From: Janthinobacterium sp. TB1-E2
Lineage (GTDB): Bacteria > Pseudomonadota > Gammaproteobacteria > Burkholderiales > Burkholderiaceae_D
Length of the DNA: 64,000 nt
NCBI RefSeq assembly: GCF_036885605.1
Contig: NZ_CP142523.1
Coordinates: 3,968,001 to 4,032,000 of the forward strand
Direction of reading: 5' to 3'
This document shows, piece after piece, positions 28,102 to 35,502 of this stretch. How positions within the stretch are numbered: the stretch's first letter is position 1; each line of letters begins with the position of its first letter. A program made the translations under genes and the position numbers. The notes beneath the pieces are model-generated. The model ran no database searches. It was given only the letters and a program-made list of their open reading frames with translations, and was not told where the DNA came from.

Positions 28102-30377
28102 CCCGGTTCGCCACCGGGGCCGCCCGGACCGGGACCGCCTGGCCCGCCTGGCCCGCGTCCGCCCGGCGGACCGAAGCGCGGTTCGCGCTCGCCCTCTTTC
28201 GCCGCCGACGTGGCGCCGCCCAGGCGGTACGACAGCCCCACATAAATCATGCGTCCATCGAAGCGCCGCGTGCTCGTCTCGCGCAAGGAAGCGCTGTTGA
28301 TGACGGTTTCCATCTTGTTGCTGCTGAACACATCGGTCACATTCATGACCAGGCTCAGCTGCGGCGTCACCGTGTGGCGCCAGCTCACATTCAGGGTATT
28401 GTTCGGCGAGCGGTAGCCCTGCCCGGACAGCATCTTGCCCTGCATTTGCAGGGCCAGCTGCAGCTGGTTGGCGGTGTTGAACTGGTAATTGAGGCGCGCG
28501 CGGCCGCTCAGGGCGTTCGCCGTGCGCGTGCTGCGGTTGCCCAGGTCGTCGGAACTCGTCTGCTGGCTGCGCGCCAGGTTGCCGCTCGTGTTCAGGGTCA
28601 GCGACGGCGTCAGTTTGCCGCTGACGCTGAACTCGAGCCCGCTCGAATGGCTGCCCTCGCCGTTTTCCCGCGTGGTCAAGAGCACATTGTCGCTGATAAA
28701 GTAGCGATAATCGACGATGGCGTCCGTGTCGCGGCGGTGATAGGCGCGCAAGCTGCTTTCCAGGCCAGCGATCTTCGTTTCATAGCCGATCTCGAACGAA
28801 TCCGTCTGCGTGGGTTTCAGCTTGGGGTTGCCGGCCGACACATTGAACTCGTCGCGGTAGACCACGTACGGATTCAGGTCGCCCGCATTCGGGCGGCGGA
28901 TGCGGTGCGCATAGCTGAAGCGCAAGTTGCTCTCGTCGCTGACCTTGTAGGTGGCGAACAGGCTGGGAATGTAGTTGACGTAATTGTTGCTGGCCTCGAT
29001 GCCGCTCGTGATCTGGCGCACGTTCAAGTCCGCGTATTCGGCGCGCAAGCCGGCCAGCGCGCCCCAGCGTTCGGTCAGGCGCATCTGGTAGGAGCCATAC
29101 AGGGCCACAGTGCGCTCGTCGAGCTCGAAACGGTTGCTGCGCATGGGGTTGACGATTTCCGCCAGGCTGGCCGGGTTGATGTCCGTATATAAAGTGTCGA
29201 AGCTGCTCTTGTTGTCAGCCACCTTGTAGCCGAGCTTGGCCGTGCCGCCCGCCAGCGGACGCTCGTAGTCGCCGCTGAAGTCGACGATGCGGTTGCCCGT
29301 TTCGCTGTGCTGGCGTGCGCGGCTGTCGAAGGTGTTGACGGGCGCCACCGCGTAGATATTCGCGTAATCGCTGTCGCTCTCGTTGGTCGACGACGACACG
29401 CGCAAGTCGATTTTAAGGGTTTCGCCCGGCAATTCGCCCTTGTGGTCGTAGCGCGCGCCCCAGCTGTAGTTGCGGCTGTCGCCATTGCGCACGGTGCTGC
29501 GCACATAGTCGCCGATGGTGCTGCCCGTGCTGTCGCCATTGATGTAGCGGTCGAGCGAGCGCTGGTCGTTGCTGCGCCCGTTATACGACACGCTGGCGGC
29601 CAGGGTGTCGTTGGCGTTCAGGTTGTAATTGACGGTGCCGTGCAAGCCCAGCGAGTCGTTCAAGCCATTGTTGGTGGATTGCTGGCTGCTGGGGGCGAAG
29701 GCGCCAGTGCCGCGTTCCAGGCGCTCGCGGCTGACCTCGCCCACGGAATTGCGGCCGTCATGGCGCACATTGATGCCGCCCTGATAGCCCCACGGGCCTT
29801 CGTTGTAGGTGCCGGACACGGCACTGTTGTAGCGCCCCGCGATGCCCGCGTTCGCGTTGACGGTGGCAAAGCCGCCCGGCTTGCGGTTGCGCCGCATCAC
29901 CAGGTTCAGGATCGGGCCGCCACCGGCCTCGTTGCCGAACTGGGCGCCGGGATTGTTGATCACTTCCACGGATTCGATATCGTCGGCCGCCATGGCATTC
30001 AGGGTGGCGCCGCGCGAGTCGCCCTGCAGCATGGCCGACGGTTTACCGTCGATCAATATCTGCACATTGCTGCTGCCGCGCAAGGATACGGAACCATCGG
30101 GATCGACGGCCACGGAAGGCACATTATTCAGGGCATCGGCCGCCGTGCCGTTGCTGCTGCCCACGTCGGACTTGACGTCGTAGACTTGGCGGTCGATACG
30201 GCCTGTGGGGCGTTCGGCCGTCACACTGACGGAAGGCGTAGACTCGGCGGCGGGCGCCTTGGCCGGTGCGGGCTTAACGACGGTGTCGCCGCTGGTAGTC
30301 GTGGTTTGGGCCTGGACAGCGGCGCCGGAGACGAGCAGGCTGCCGCCCGCCAGACAGTGAAAGAGGATTTTATGCAT
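28098..30377 (-). CDS. TonB-dependent outer-membrane receptor
   Basis: A 759-residue receptor. The frame extends upstream, but the ATG at 30377 gives a proper signal peptide (MHKILFHCLAGG, cleaved near AVQAQ). The plug domain spans about residues 65-170 and includes VDPDGSVSLRGSSNVQILID and INNPGAQFGNEAGGG (residues near 110-160). The rest is a 22-strand-type barrel related to the outer-membrane beta-barrel family 3. The last barrel strand (IYVGLSYRL) is followed by an unusual 30-residue Gly/Pro-rich tail. No partner transport genes lie nearby, so the substrate is unknown; siderophores, carbohydrates or peptides are possible. A degenerate Fur-like site lies about 110 bases upstream. Confidence 0.88.
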   Translation of the reverse strand: MHKILFHCLAGGSLLVSGAAVQAQTTTTSGDTVVKPAPAKAPAAESTPSVSVTAERPTGRIDRQVYDVKSDVGSSNGTAADALNNVPSVAVDPDGSVSLRGSSNVQILIDGKPSAMLQGDSRGATLNAMAADDIESVEVINNPGAQFGNEAGGGPILNLVMRRNRKPGGFATVNANAGIAGRYNSAVSGTYNEGPWGYQGGINVRHDGRNSVGEVSRERLERGTGAFAPSSQQSTNNGLNDSLGLHGTVNYNLNANDTLAASVSYNGRSNDQRSLDRYINGDSTGSTIGDYVRSTVRNGDSRNYSWGARYDHKGELPGETLKIDLRVSSSTNESDSDYANIYAVAPVNTFDSRARQHSETGNRIVDFSGDYERPLAGGTAKLGYKVADNKSSFDTLYTDINPASLAEIVNPMRSNRFELDERTVALYGSYQMRLTERWGALAGLRAEYADLNVRQITSGIEASNNYVNYIPSLFATYKVSDESNLRFSYAHRIRRPNAGDLNPYVVYRDEFNVSAGNPKLKPTQTDSFEIGYETKIAGLESSLRAYHRRDTDAIVDYRYFISDNVLLTTRENGEGSHSSGLEFSVSGKLTPSLTLNTSGNLARSQQTSSDDLGNRSTRTANALSGRARLNYQFNTANQLQLALQMQGKMLSGQGYRSPNNTLNVSWRHTVTPQLSLVMNVTDVFSSNKMETVINSASLRETSTRRFDGRMIYVGLSYRLGGATSAAKEGEREPRFGPPGGRGPGGPGGPGPGGPGGEPG

Positions 30378-30483
30378 TTGCTTAAAAAATAATGGAGACG
30401 CTACGGATGAGGCGCTACGCCGTGGCGTGAGGGCACAGGTGTGGGCACAGTTCAAGCATGCCACGACTCCATTACGCAAAGCA

Positions 30484-30496
30484 AATGCGAACCATT
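30484..30496. promoter_or_regulatory. Degenerate Fur-like site upstream of TonB receptor
   Basis: AATGCGAACCATT has the symmetric AATG/CATT ends of the Fur core AATGATAATCATT and differs from it at three central positions. It lies 107-119 bases before the receptor start. The match is short, so this is tentative. Confidence 0.25.
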
Positions 30497-30558
30497 GTTA
30501 TTTACTTCAATTTACAAATCTCTTGCACTTGTGGTCATACAGCCTCATCCGATGGCCA

Positions 30559-31884
30559 CTACCTCAGCAAGCCATTGCCGCGCGCCAGTTTCAGCCAGCC
30601 CGGATATTCCGTCATCAACAAGTCATACAGTTCCGCATCGCTGTGCTCGTCGGGCGAGCTGACGGAAAAGTAATTGGCATTGTCGACCAGGCGTCCCTGC
30701 AATTCGTCGAGTTTTTCCAGAAACGGGAAATCGGAATCGGCAAAGGCGGAAAGAAACTTGCTTTTCGACTTGCGTCCCTTGCCGATGCCCATGAATTGCC
30801 AGAAGATGGGTTCATTGCTGGCCCAGCGCAATTGCTTCTCCGTCGTCGCCTGATCGCTCGTGCCGCCATCGGTGACGAACATCACGTACACGGGCAACTC
30901 GGCCGCGACGGGCCGCGTGCGCTCGCCGCCGGCCTTGTCGGGGAAATAAAACGCGCGGATTGCCTGCATGGCGGCGCCATAGCGCGTATCGCCTTCGAGC
31001 GGATGGCGCTGTATCGCCTGGCTCACATAGGTATTGCAGTTGCTCAAGGCCATGGGCGCCGGATGGTGGACGTTCTTGCCGAACAGGAAAACATCGATCT
31101 CGCCATCGTCGTCGAACTTGCAGCCCAGGGCCAGGATGCGCTCGGCAAAGCGCTGCACCAGCCCCTCTTTATACAGCCGTCCCATGGAGCCGGAAATATC
31201 GAGGCACAGACACACCTTGGCGCGGTGATCAAGCAGTCCCACTTTTTGCAGGGACACGCCCGCCTGCTTGACGAGGCTGACCAGTTGCGGCGCTTCGCGT
31301 TCCACGCGCTTTTCCAGGTTGATCTTCGCCTGCATGACAGCCGAAGCCGCTGCGGGGGCAGCCTGCTCGACTTCACCGCCGAAGTGGCGCACCAGCGCAT
31401 CGAGTCCGCCATTAAAACCTTGTCCCACGGCCATGCAGCGCCAGCCGCCATCCTTGCGGTAGATCTCTGCCAGCATGACGGCTTTTTCCTGTGCGAAATC
31501 CGCACCGGCAAAGGCAAAGCGGGCCAGTTCGCGTCCGCCCGCCTGCAGGCGCACGTGGCCAGCTTGCAGCTGCGACATCACGCCACCGCCATCGATGGAC
31601 GCCGTCACGACGAGGCGGTCTATGCCGGTCGGCAAGCGCGCCAGCTGCAAGGCAAACTCCGTCGTGTCGCCGCCGCTGCCGGCACGCGCTTCCACGCCGC
31701 CGCACGGCGTGCGCGGCTGGTTGAAAAAGGTCATGTAGCGTTCGTCGGACAGTTTCCCGCTGGCGTCGAGGCCGAAGCAGGCCACGTCGAGCGCCAGCCC
31801 CTGCGCGGCCACGCCGATCTGCAGCACGCCATCGGGAACGAGATTGGCCAGCGGCAAGCGCTGTCCCTTGGACAAGGTTTCCAT
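30559..31884 (-). CDS. TerF-like protein (TerD domain plus vWA domain)
   Basis: A 441-residue protein with a TerD-type domain at residues 1-165 (METLSKGQRLPLANL, the FGLDASGKLSDERYMTFFNQ segment, AVGQGFNGGLDALVRHFG). A von Willebrand A domain follows at about 225-430, with an intact MIDAS motif CLDISGSM and later VMFVTDGGTS. This combination is that of TerF in tellurite-resistance operons. TerD domains bind calcium, and the vWA domain suggests metal-dependent protein contact at the membrane. It is the last of three ter-type genes, 9 bases after the TerA-like gene. The role in tellurite or phage/colicin resistance is recalled from the family. Confidence 0.88.
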   Translation of the reverse strand: METLSKGQRLPLANLVPDGVLQIGVAAQGLALDVACFGLDASGKLSDERYMTFFNQPRTPCGGVEARAGSGGDTTEFALQLARLPTGIDRLVVTASIDGGGVMSQLQAGHVRLQAGGRELARFAFAGADFAQEKAVMLAEIYRKDGGWRCMAVGQGFNGGLDALVRHFGGEVEQAAPAAASAVMQAKINLEKRVEREAPQLVSLVKQAGVSLQKVGLLDHRAKVCLCLDISGSMGRLYKEGLVQRFAERILALGCKFDDDGEIDVFLFGKNVHHPAPMALSNCNTYVSQAIQRHPLEGDTRYGAAMQAIRAFYFPDKAGGERTRPVAAELPVYVMFVTDGGTSDQATTEKQLRWASNEPIFWQFMGIGKGRKSKSKFLSAFADSDFPFLEKLDELQGRLVDNANYFSVSSPDEHSDAELYDLLMTEYPGWLKLARGNGLLR

Positions 31885-31893
31885 CAGTGTCTC

Positions 31894-33141
31894 CTAGGCG
31901 ATGTAGCGGCGCGGATTATCGGCATTGCAGTCATCTTCGTCTTCCTTGTCCTCGCCCTTGAAGACGACGGGACCGTTGAAGGCCAGCTGCAGGTTCTCGC
32001 CCTGCCAGCTCAGCCACGGCGTCGCTTCGCTGCCCGGCTCCGACGTCTTGCCGGACGGCTCGAGGATGATGCTGTCGTTCGTGATGCGCGCCATGCCGAT
32101 CACATAGGTGTAGACGGAATCATCGTCGGCCGCCTTGGACAGGCGGAAGTCGAACGCGCACTCGACGATCTGCTCGCCATATTGCATGACCATCTTCGGC
32201 CGCATGGACGCGACCGAGACGGCGCCATTGGCCACCGCCGAATACACGCTGAAGACGAGGCCCACCGTGCCGCCGTAATGCTGCGCCAGCGCGGGGTTGA
32301 CTTCCACCGTTTCCGTGGCCGGCCCCTTGCCCGCCGCGCCCGCCACGTCGCCCAGGTGGCGCACGTAGGGCATGGCGTCGAAGCTGCCTGCCGTGTCCGG
32401 CGCCTGGATGAAGCGCATCTGGCCATTCGGCAAGAGGATGCCGACACGCAAATCGAGGTCGTCGTTATCGTCGTCGCCATCGCCGTTATCGACCCAGGTC
32501 GCCTTGACGATGAGTTTCTTCGGCGCGCCCGCGCCCTTTTCCAGCGACACCTTGTGCGTCTGGCCCGCCTTGGTCAGCGAAATTTTGGACAGGGAAATCT
32601 TGGGCGCCGGTTCCGCTACCGCCGGCGCCACTTCGCCGCCGAAATGCGCGACCAGCGCATCGAGGCCGCCATTGAAACCCTGGCCCACGGCCATGAAGCG
32701 CCAGCCGCCATCCTTGCGGTAGAACTCGCCCAGCATGACGGCTTTTTCTTGCGCAAAATCAGCGTCCGCATACGTGTATCGGGCCAATTCTCTGCCGCCG
32801 TCGAGCAGCCGCAGGTAGCCACTGCCCAGCTGCGCCATGGTGGCGTCGCCATCGATGGCGGCCGTGACGACCAGGCGCTCGATGGACGCAGGCAAACGGT
32901 CGAGCTGATAGCTGAAACCGGCCGCATCGCCGGACGGCGCCGCAGTTTCCACGCCGCCGCACGGCGTGCGCGGCTGGTTAAAGAAAGTCATGTAGCGGTC
33001 GTCGGACAGCTTGCCAGCGGCGTCGAGGCCGAAACAGGCGAAATCCAGCGTCACGCCGGCGCTGGCCAGACCCAGTTGCACAATATTGCCCGTGACGAGG
33101 CCGGACAGCGCCAGGCGCTGCCCCTTGATCAGGTTTTCCAT
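31894..33141 (-). CDS. TerA-like tellurite-resistance family protein
   Basis: A 415-residue protein with an N-terminal TerD-like domain closely similar to that of the following gene (MENLIKGQRLALSGL, SDDRYMTFFNQPRTPCGGVE, AVGQGFNGGLDALVAHFGGE). A TerA-type C-terminal domain follows from about residue 195 and contains an acidic, probably calcium-binding stretch NGDGDDDNDDLDLRVG. The open frame extends upstream, but the ATG at 33141 aligns with the paralog's start. It lies between the TerD-like and TerF-like genes, with 76 and 9 bases of spacing, so the three form an operon. TerB, TerC and TerZ are absent from the window. Confidence 0.85.
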   Translation of the reverse strand: MENLIKGQRLALSGLVTGNIVQLGLASAGVTLDFACFGLDAAGKLSDDRYMTFFNQPRTPCGGVETAAPSGDAAGFSYQLDRLPASIERLVVTAAIDGDATMAQLGSGYLRLLDGGRELARYTYADADFAQEKAVMLGEFYRKDGGWRFMAVGQGFNGGLDALVAHFGGEVAPAVAEPAPKISLSKISLTKAGQTHKVSLEKGAGAPKKLIVKATWVDNGDGDDDNDDLDLRVGILLPNGQMRFIQAPDTAGSFDAMPYVRHLGDVAGAAGKGPATETVEVNPALAQHYGGTVGLVFSVYSAVANGAVSVASMRPKMVMQYGEQIVECAFDFRLSKAADDDSVYTYVIGMARITNDSIILEPSGKTSEPGSEATPWLSWQGENLQLAFNGPVVFKGEDKEDEDDCNADNPRRYIA

Positions 33142-33217
33142 GGAGTCAGGGAGAAAGATGGGAAAGACAGAACCGGGCAGCGGTGCCACCCGGTACATTT
33201 ACGCAAACAACTGGTTG

Positions 33218-33793
33218 TTAAGCATTAATACCGAACGAGCGGGCCAGAGGGCCCAGGCCGCCTTTGAAGCCCTGGCCAATCGCCTTGAATTTCCATTCGC
33301 TGCCGGCACGGTAGACTTCACCGAAGATCATGGCCGCTTCCGTCGAGCCGTCTTCCGACAGGTCGTAGCGGGCGATTTCCGCGCCGTTGTCGCCGTTCAG
33401 GCAGCGGATGTAGGCCTTGCCGACCATGCCGAAGTTCTGCTTGCGGTTTTCCGCGTCGTGGATGGTGACGGCCACGGCGATCTTGTCGATGTCGGCAGGC
33501 ACGTTGGCCAGGTCGACGGCGATTTTCTCGTCATCGCCATCGCCGCCGCCCGTCGTGTTGTCGCCCGCGTGGACGATGGAGCCGTCGGCCGACTTCAGGT
33601 TGTTATAGAAAATGAAATCGGCATCAGAACGGGCCTTGCCATCCGTTTTCAGCAGGAAGGCGCTGCCGTCCAGGTCGAATGCGGCGCCATCGGTGGCGCG
33701 CGGGTCCCAGCCCAGGCCAATCACGATTTTCTTCAAGCCAGGAGCTTCCTTGCTCAGATTGACATTGCCGCCTTTTTGCAAACTGATCGCCAT
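33218..33793 (-). CDS. TerD/TerE family stress protein
   Basis: A 191-residue single TerD-domain protein. Diagnostic features are the start [20 protein letters not shown], the GLGWDPR and DLDGSAFLL segments, and the acidic loops [22 protein letters not shown], which bind calcium in characterised members. [17 protein letters not shown] ends the chain. The ATG at 33793 has AGAGGAAA a few bases upstream. It is the first gene of the three-gene ter-type operon and faces away from the hydrolase at 33964. TerD proteins are implicated in tellurite resistance and envelope or nucleic-acid stress; the exact activity is unresolved. Confidence 0.93.
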   Translation of the reverse strand: MAISLQKGGNVNLSKEAPGLKKIVIGLGWDPRATDGAAFDLDGSAFLLKTDGKARSDADFIFYNNLKSADGSIVHAGDNTTGGGDGDDEKIAVDLANVPADIDKIAVAVTIHDAENRKQNFGMVGKAYIRCLNGDNGAEIARYDLSEDGSTEAAMIFGEVYRAGSEWKFKAIGQGFKGGLGPLARSFGINA

Positions 33794-33963
33794 GGTGTTT
33801 CCTCTTTGTATAATTAGTGGGTTGCATTCGGTGTTTCAGGTCACGTCGCCGGTACCCTGGCTTGATGAGCCATGAGCCTACCATAAAGTGGCTGCTTGCC
33901 AGCCGCGCACTATTGAAAATAATGCCATGCAGAAAATACCATGCCGCTGCCCCAATACGCAAA

Positions 33964-34770
33964 ATGACGGATAATGCCGCTCGACAAAAATTTTCCCAAC
34001 CAAGCTTGCCCTTGAACAATACCAAGATACGGCTCGACTGCATCCCCGGCACCCTGTGCGACGAACGCCTGTGGTCGCGCCTGGCCCCAGCCCTGGGCGG
34101 CGCCTTTGATTTGCGGCACGTGCCCCTGCACGAGGCGCGCACGCGCACGCAGATGCAGGCACTGATCGCCAGCCACAGCGCCCAACAGGCCCATCTGGTG
34201 GGCTTTTCGCTGGGCGCCTATCTGGCGCTCGAATACGCGCTGGCGCACCCGCAGCGTGTCCAGTCCCTTACTTTGATCGCCAATTCCGCCAAAGGTTTGC
34301 TGCCGGCGGAAATCGAAGCGCGCCAGCGCATCGTCGCCATGCTCGAACGCAATGCCTATGCGGGCATCACGCGCCAGCGCCTGCGCGAACTGCTGCATCC
34401 CGCGCACTTACAGGACACCGGCATCACGGGCCTGATCCAGCAGATGGGTCTGGACCTGGGCAAGGACGTGCTGCTGGCGCAATTCATCACCACCATAGCC
34501 CGCCCGGACCTGATGGCGCGCTTGCCGGAACTCGATTTTCCCGTGCTGATCGTGGGTGCCGAAGACGACAAGCTCGTCAATCCCGACGACCTGCGCGCCA
34601 TGGCCGCCCGCTTGCCGCAGGCCACCCTGCACCTGCTGAAAGAGAACACCGGCCACATGATTCCGCTGGAGGCGCCGGGACCGCTGGCCGGCGCCATGCG
34701 TGCGCATCTGGAGGCAGCGGGCAATTTCAACGATAATGACGGGCATCGGGCATCGCCCCCACCACTTTGA
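33964..34770 (+). CDS. Alpha/beta-fold hydrolase
   Basis: A 268-residue alpha/beta hydrolase from the ATG at 33964; the frame is open further upstream, but that part does not look like a hydrolase N-terminus. The nucleophile elbow is GFSLGAY, the acid lies in VGAEDDKLVNPDDL, and the base in KENTGHMIPLEAP. It resembles the family of small MhpC/BioH-type esterases of unknown substrate. Its last bases come within nine bases of the folA start, so it is probably co-transcribed with dihydrofolate reductase. No functional link to folate is apparent. Confidence 0.8.
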   Translation: MTDNAARQKFSQPSLPLNNTKIRLDCIPGTLCDERLWSRLAPALGGAFDLRHVPLHEARTRTQMQALIASHSAQQAHLVGFSLGAYLALEYALAHPQRVQSLTLIANSAKGLLPAEIEARQRIVAMLERNAYAGITRQRLRELLHPAHLQDTGITGLIQQMGLDLGKDVLLAQFITTIARPDLMARLPELDFPVLIVGAEDDKLVNPDDLRAMAARLPQATLHLLKENTGHMIPLEAPGPLAGAMRAHLEAAGNFNDNDGHRASPPPL

Positions 34771-34778
34771 CAGAACCA

Positions 34779-35264
34779 ATGAGCCATCTGACCATCATCG
34801 TCGCCACCGACCAGCAAGGCGGCATCGGCATCGACAACACCCTGCCGTGGAAATTGCCGGAAGACATGGCGCACTTCAAGCGCTTGACGACGGGCCACCC
34901 CGTCCTCATGGGCCGCAAGACCTTCGATTCCATCGGCCGTCCGCTGCCGAACCGCCGCAACATCGTCATCACGCGCAATCCGGAGTGGCGCCATGAAGGC
35001 GTGGAAGCGGTGCCATCAGTGGAAGCGGCCATCGCCCTGCTCGATGGCGCGGAAGCCTATGTCATCGGCGGCGCCGAGATCTACAAGCAGTCACTCCCCC
35101 TGACACAGCGTTTGCTCATCACGGAAATCGGCCAGACATTTGACTGCGACGCGTTTTTCCCCGCCGTTGACCATGCCGTGTGGCAAGAGACCGCGCGCGA
35201 AGAGCATGTTTCGGAGAAATCCGGCCTGCCTTACGCCTTTGTCACGCTGGAACGCAAAGCCTGA
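34779..35264 (+). CDS. folA: Dihydrofolate reductase
   Basis: A 161-residue dihydrofolate reductase, which reduces dihydrofolate to tetrahydrofolate with NADPH. The ATG at 34779 gives the standard start MSHLTIIVATDQQGGIG. The active-site loop is NTLPWKLPEDMAHFK with the catalytic Asp, the NADPH sites are HPVLMGRKTFDSIGRPLPNR and AYVIGGAEIYKQ, and the C-terminal half is regular. Length is as expected for bacterial FolA. It replenishes the folate oxidised by ThyA, encoded 9 kb away. It follows an alpha/beta hydrolase gene closely. Confidence 0.96.
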   Translation: MSHLTIIVATDQQGGIGIDNTLPWKLPEDMAHFKRLTTGHPVLMGRKTFDSIGRPLPNRRNIVITRNPEWRHEGVEAVPSVEAAIALLDGAEAYVIGGAEIYKQSLPLTQRLLITEIGQTFDCDAFFPAVDHAVWQETAREEHVSEKSGLPYAFVTLERKA

Positions 35265-35300
35265 TAAGGTTGAGAATTATGGCCAGAATGTTGCTGTAAT

Positions 35301-35502
35301 ACCCCTGTCACACCCATGCGTCACGCTAGCGTACGTTTGTGACGCTTTACTACGATATTTTTTTCCCGCAGAGGCCGCATTTCTGCGAGAATCCCGTTCT
35401 TATTTTTTTTCTGCGGCTGCCGGCTTGTATCACCGCCTGAGGTCGCGCCCTAGTCCGCCCCTTCACATCTGTCAGGGGCGGCTTGCTTTTTTGGAGACAT
35501 GC
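35301..35502 (+). promoter_or_regulatory. Structured 5' leader of the decarboxylase gene
   Basis: The 238-base gap before the decarboxylase contains a run of stem-loops. P1 pairs GCGTCAC (35318-35324) with GTGACGC (35339-35345). P2 pairs CGCAGA (35367-35372) with TCTGCG (35382-35387). CCGCAG at 35366-35371 can instead pair with CTGCGG at 35411-35416, an alternative fold. A terminator-like hairpin then sits directly before the ribosome site. Any transcript carrying that ribosome site from an upstream promoter must pass the hairpin, which points to attenuation or a small-molecule-sensing leader. I do not recognise a named riboswitch class. Confidence 0.5.
35455..35492 (+). terminator. Intrinsic terminator-like hairpin inside the decarboxylase leader
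   Basis: CCGCCCCT (35455-35462) pairs perfectly with AGGGGCGG (35474-35481) across an 11-base loop. After five bases comes a run of six T (35487-35492). GGAG at 35493-35496 follows immediately and the decarboxylase ATG is at 35503. It could terminate read-through from folA, regulate the decarboxylase by attenuation, or both. CCGCC at 35433-35437 could compete for the GGCGG half. Confidence 0.75.

Noticed and set aside
30427-33228. Long plus-strand open frame opposite the ter-type genes
   Set aside because: The minus strand encodes three clear Ter-family proteins; the plus-strand translation is His/Ala/Gln-rich noise.
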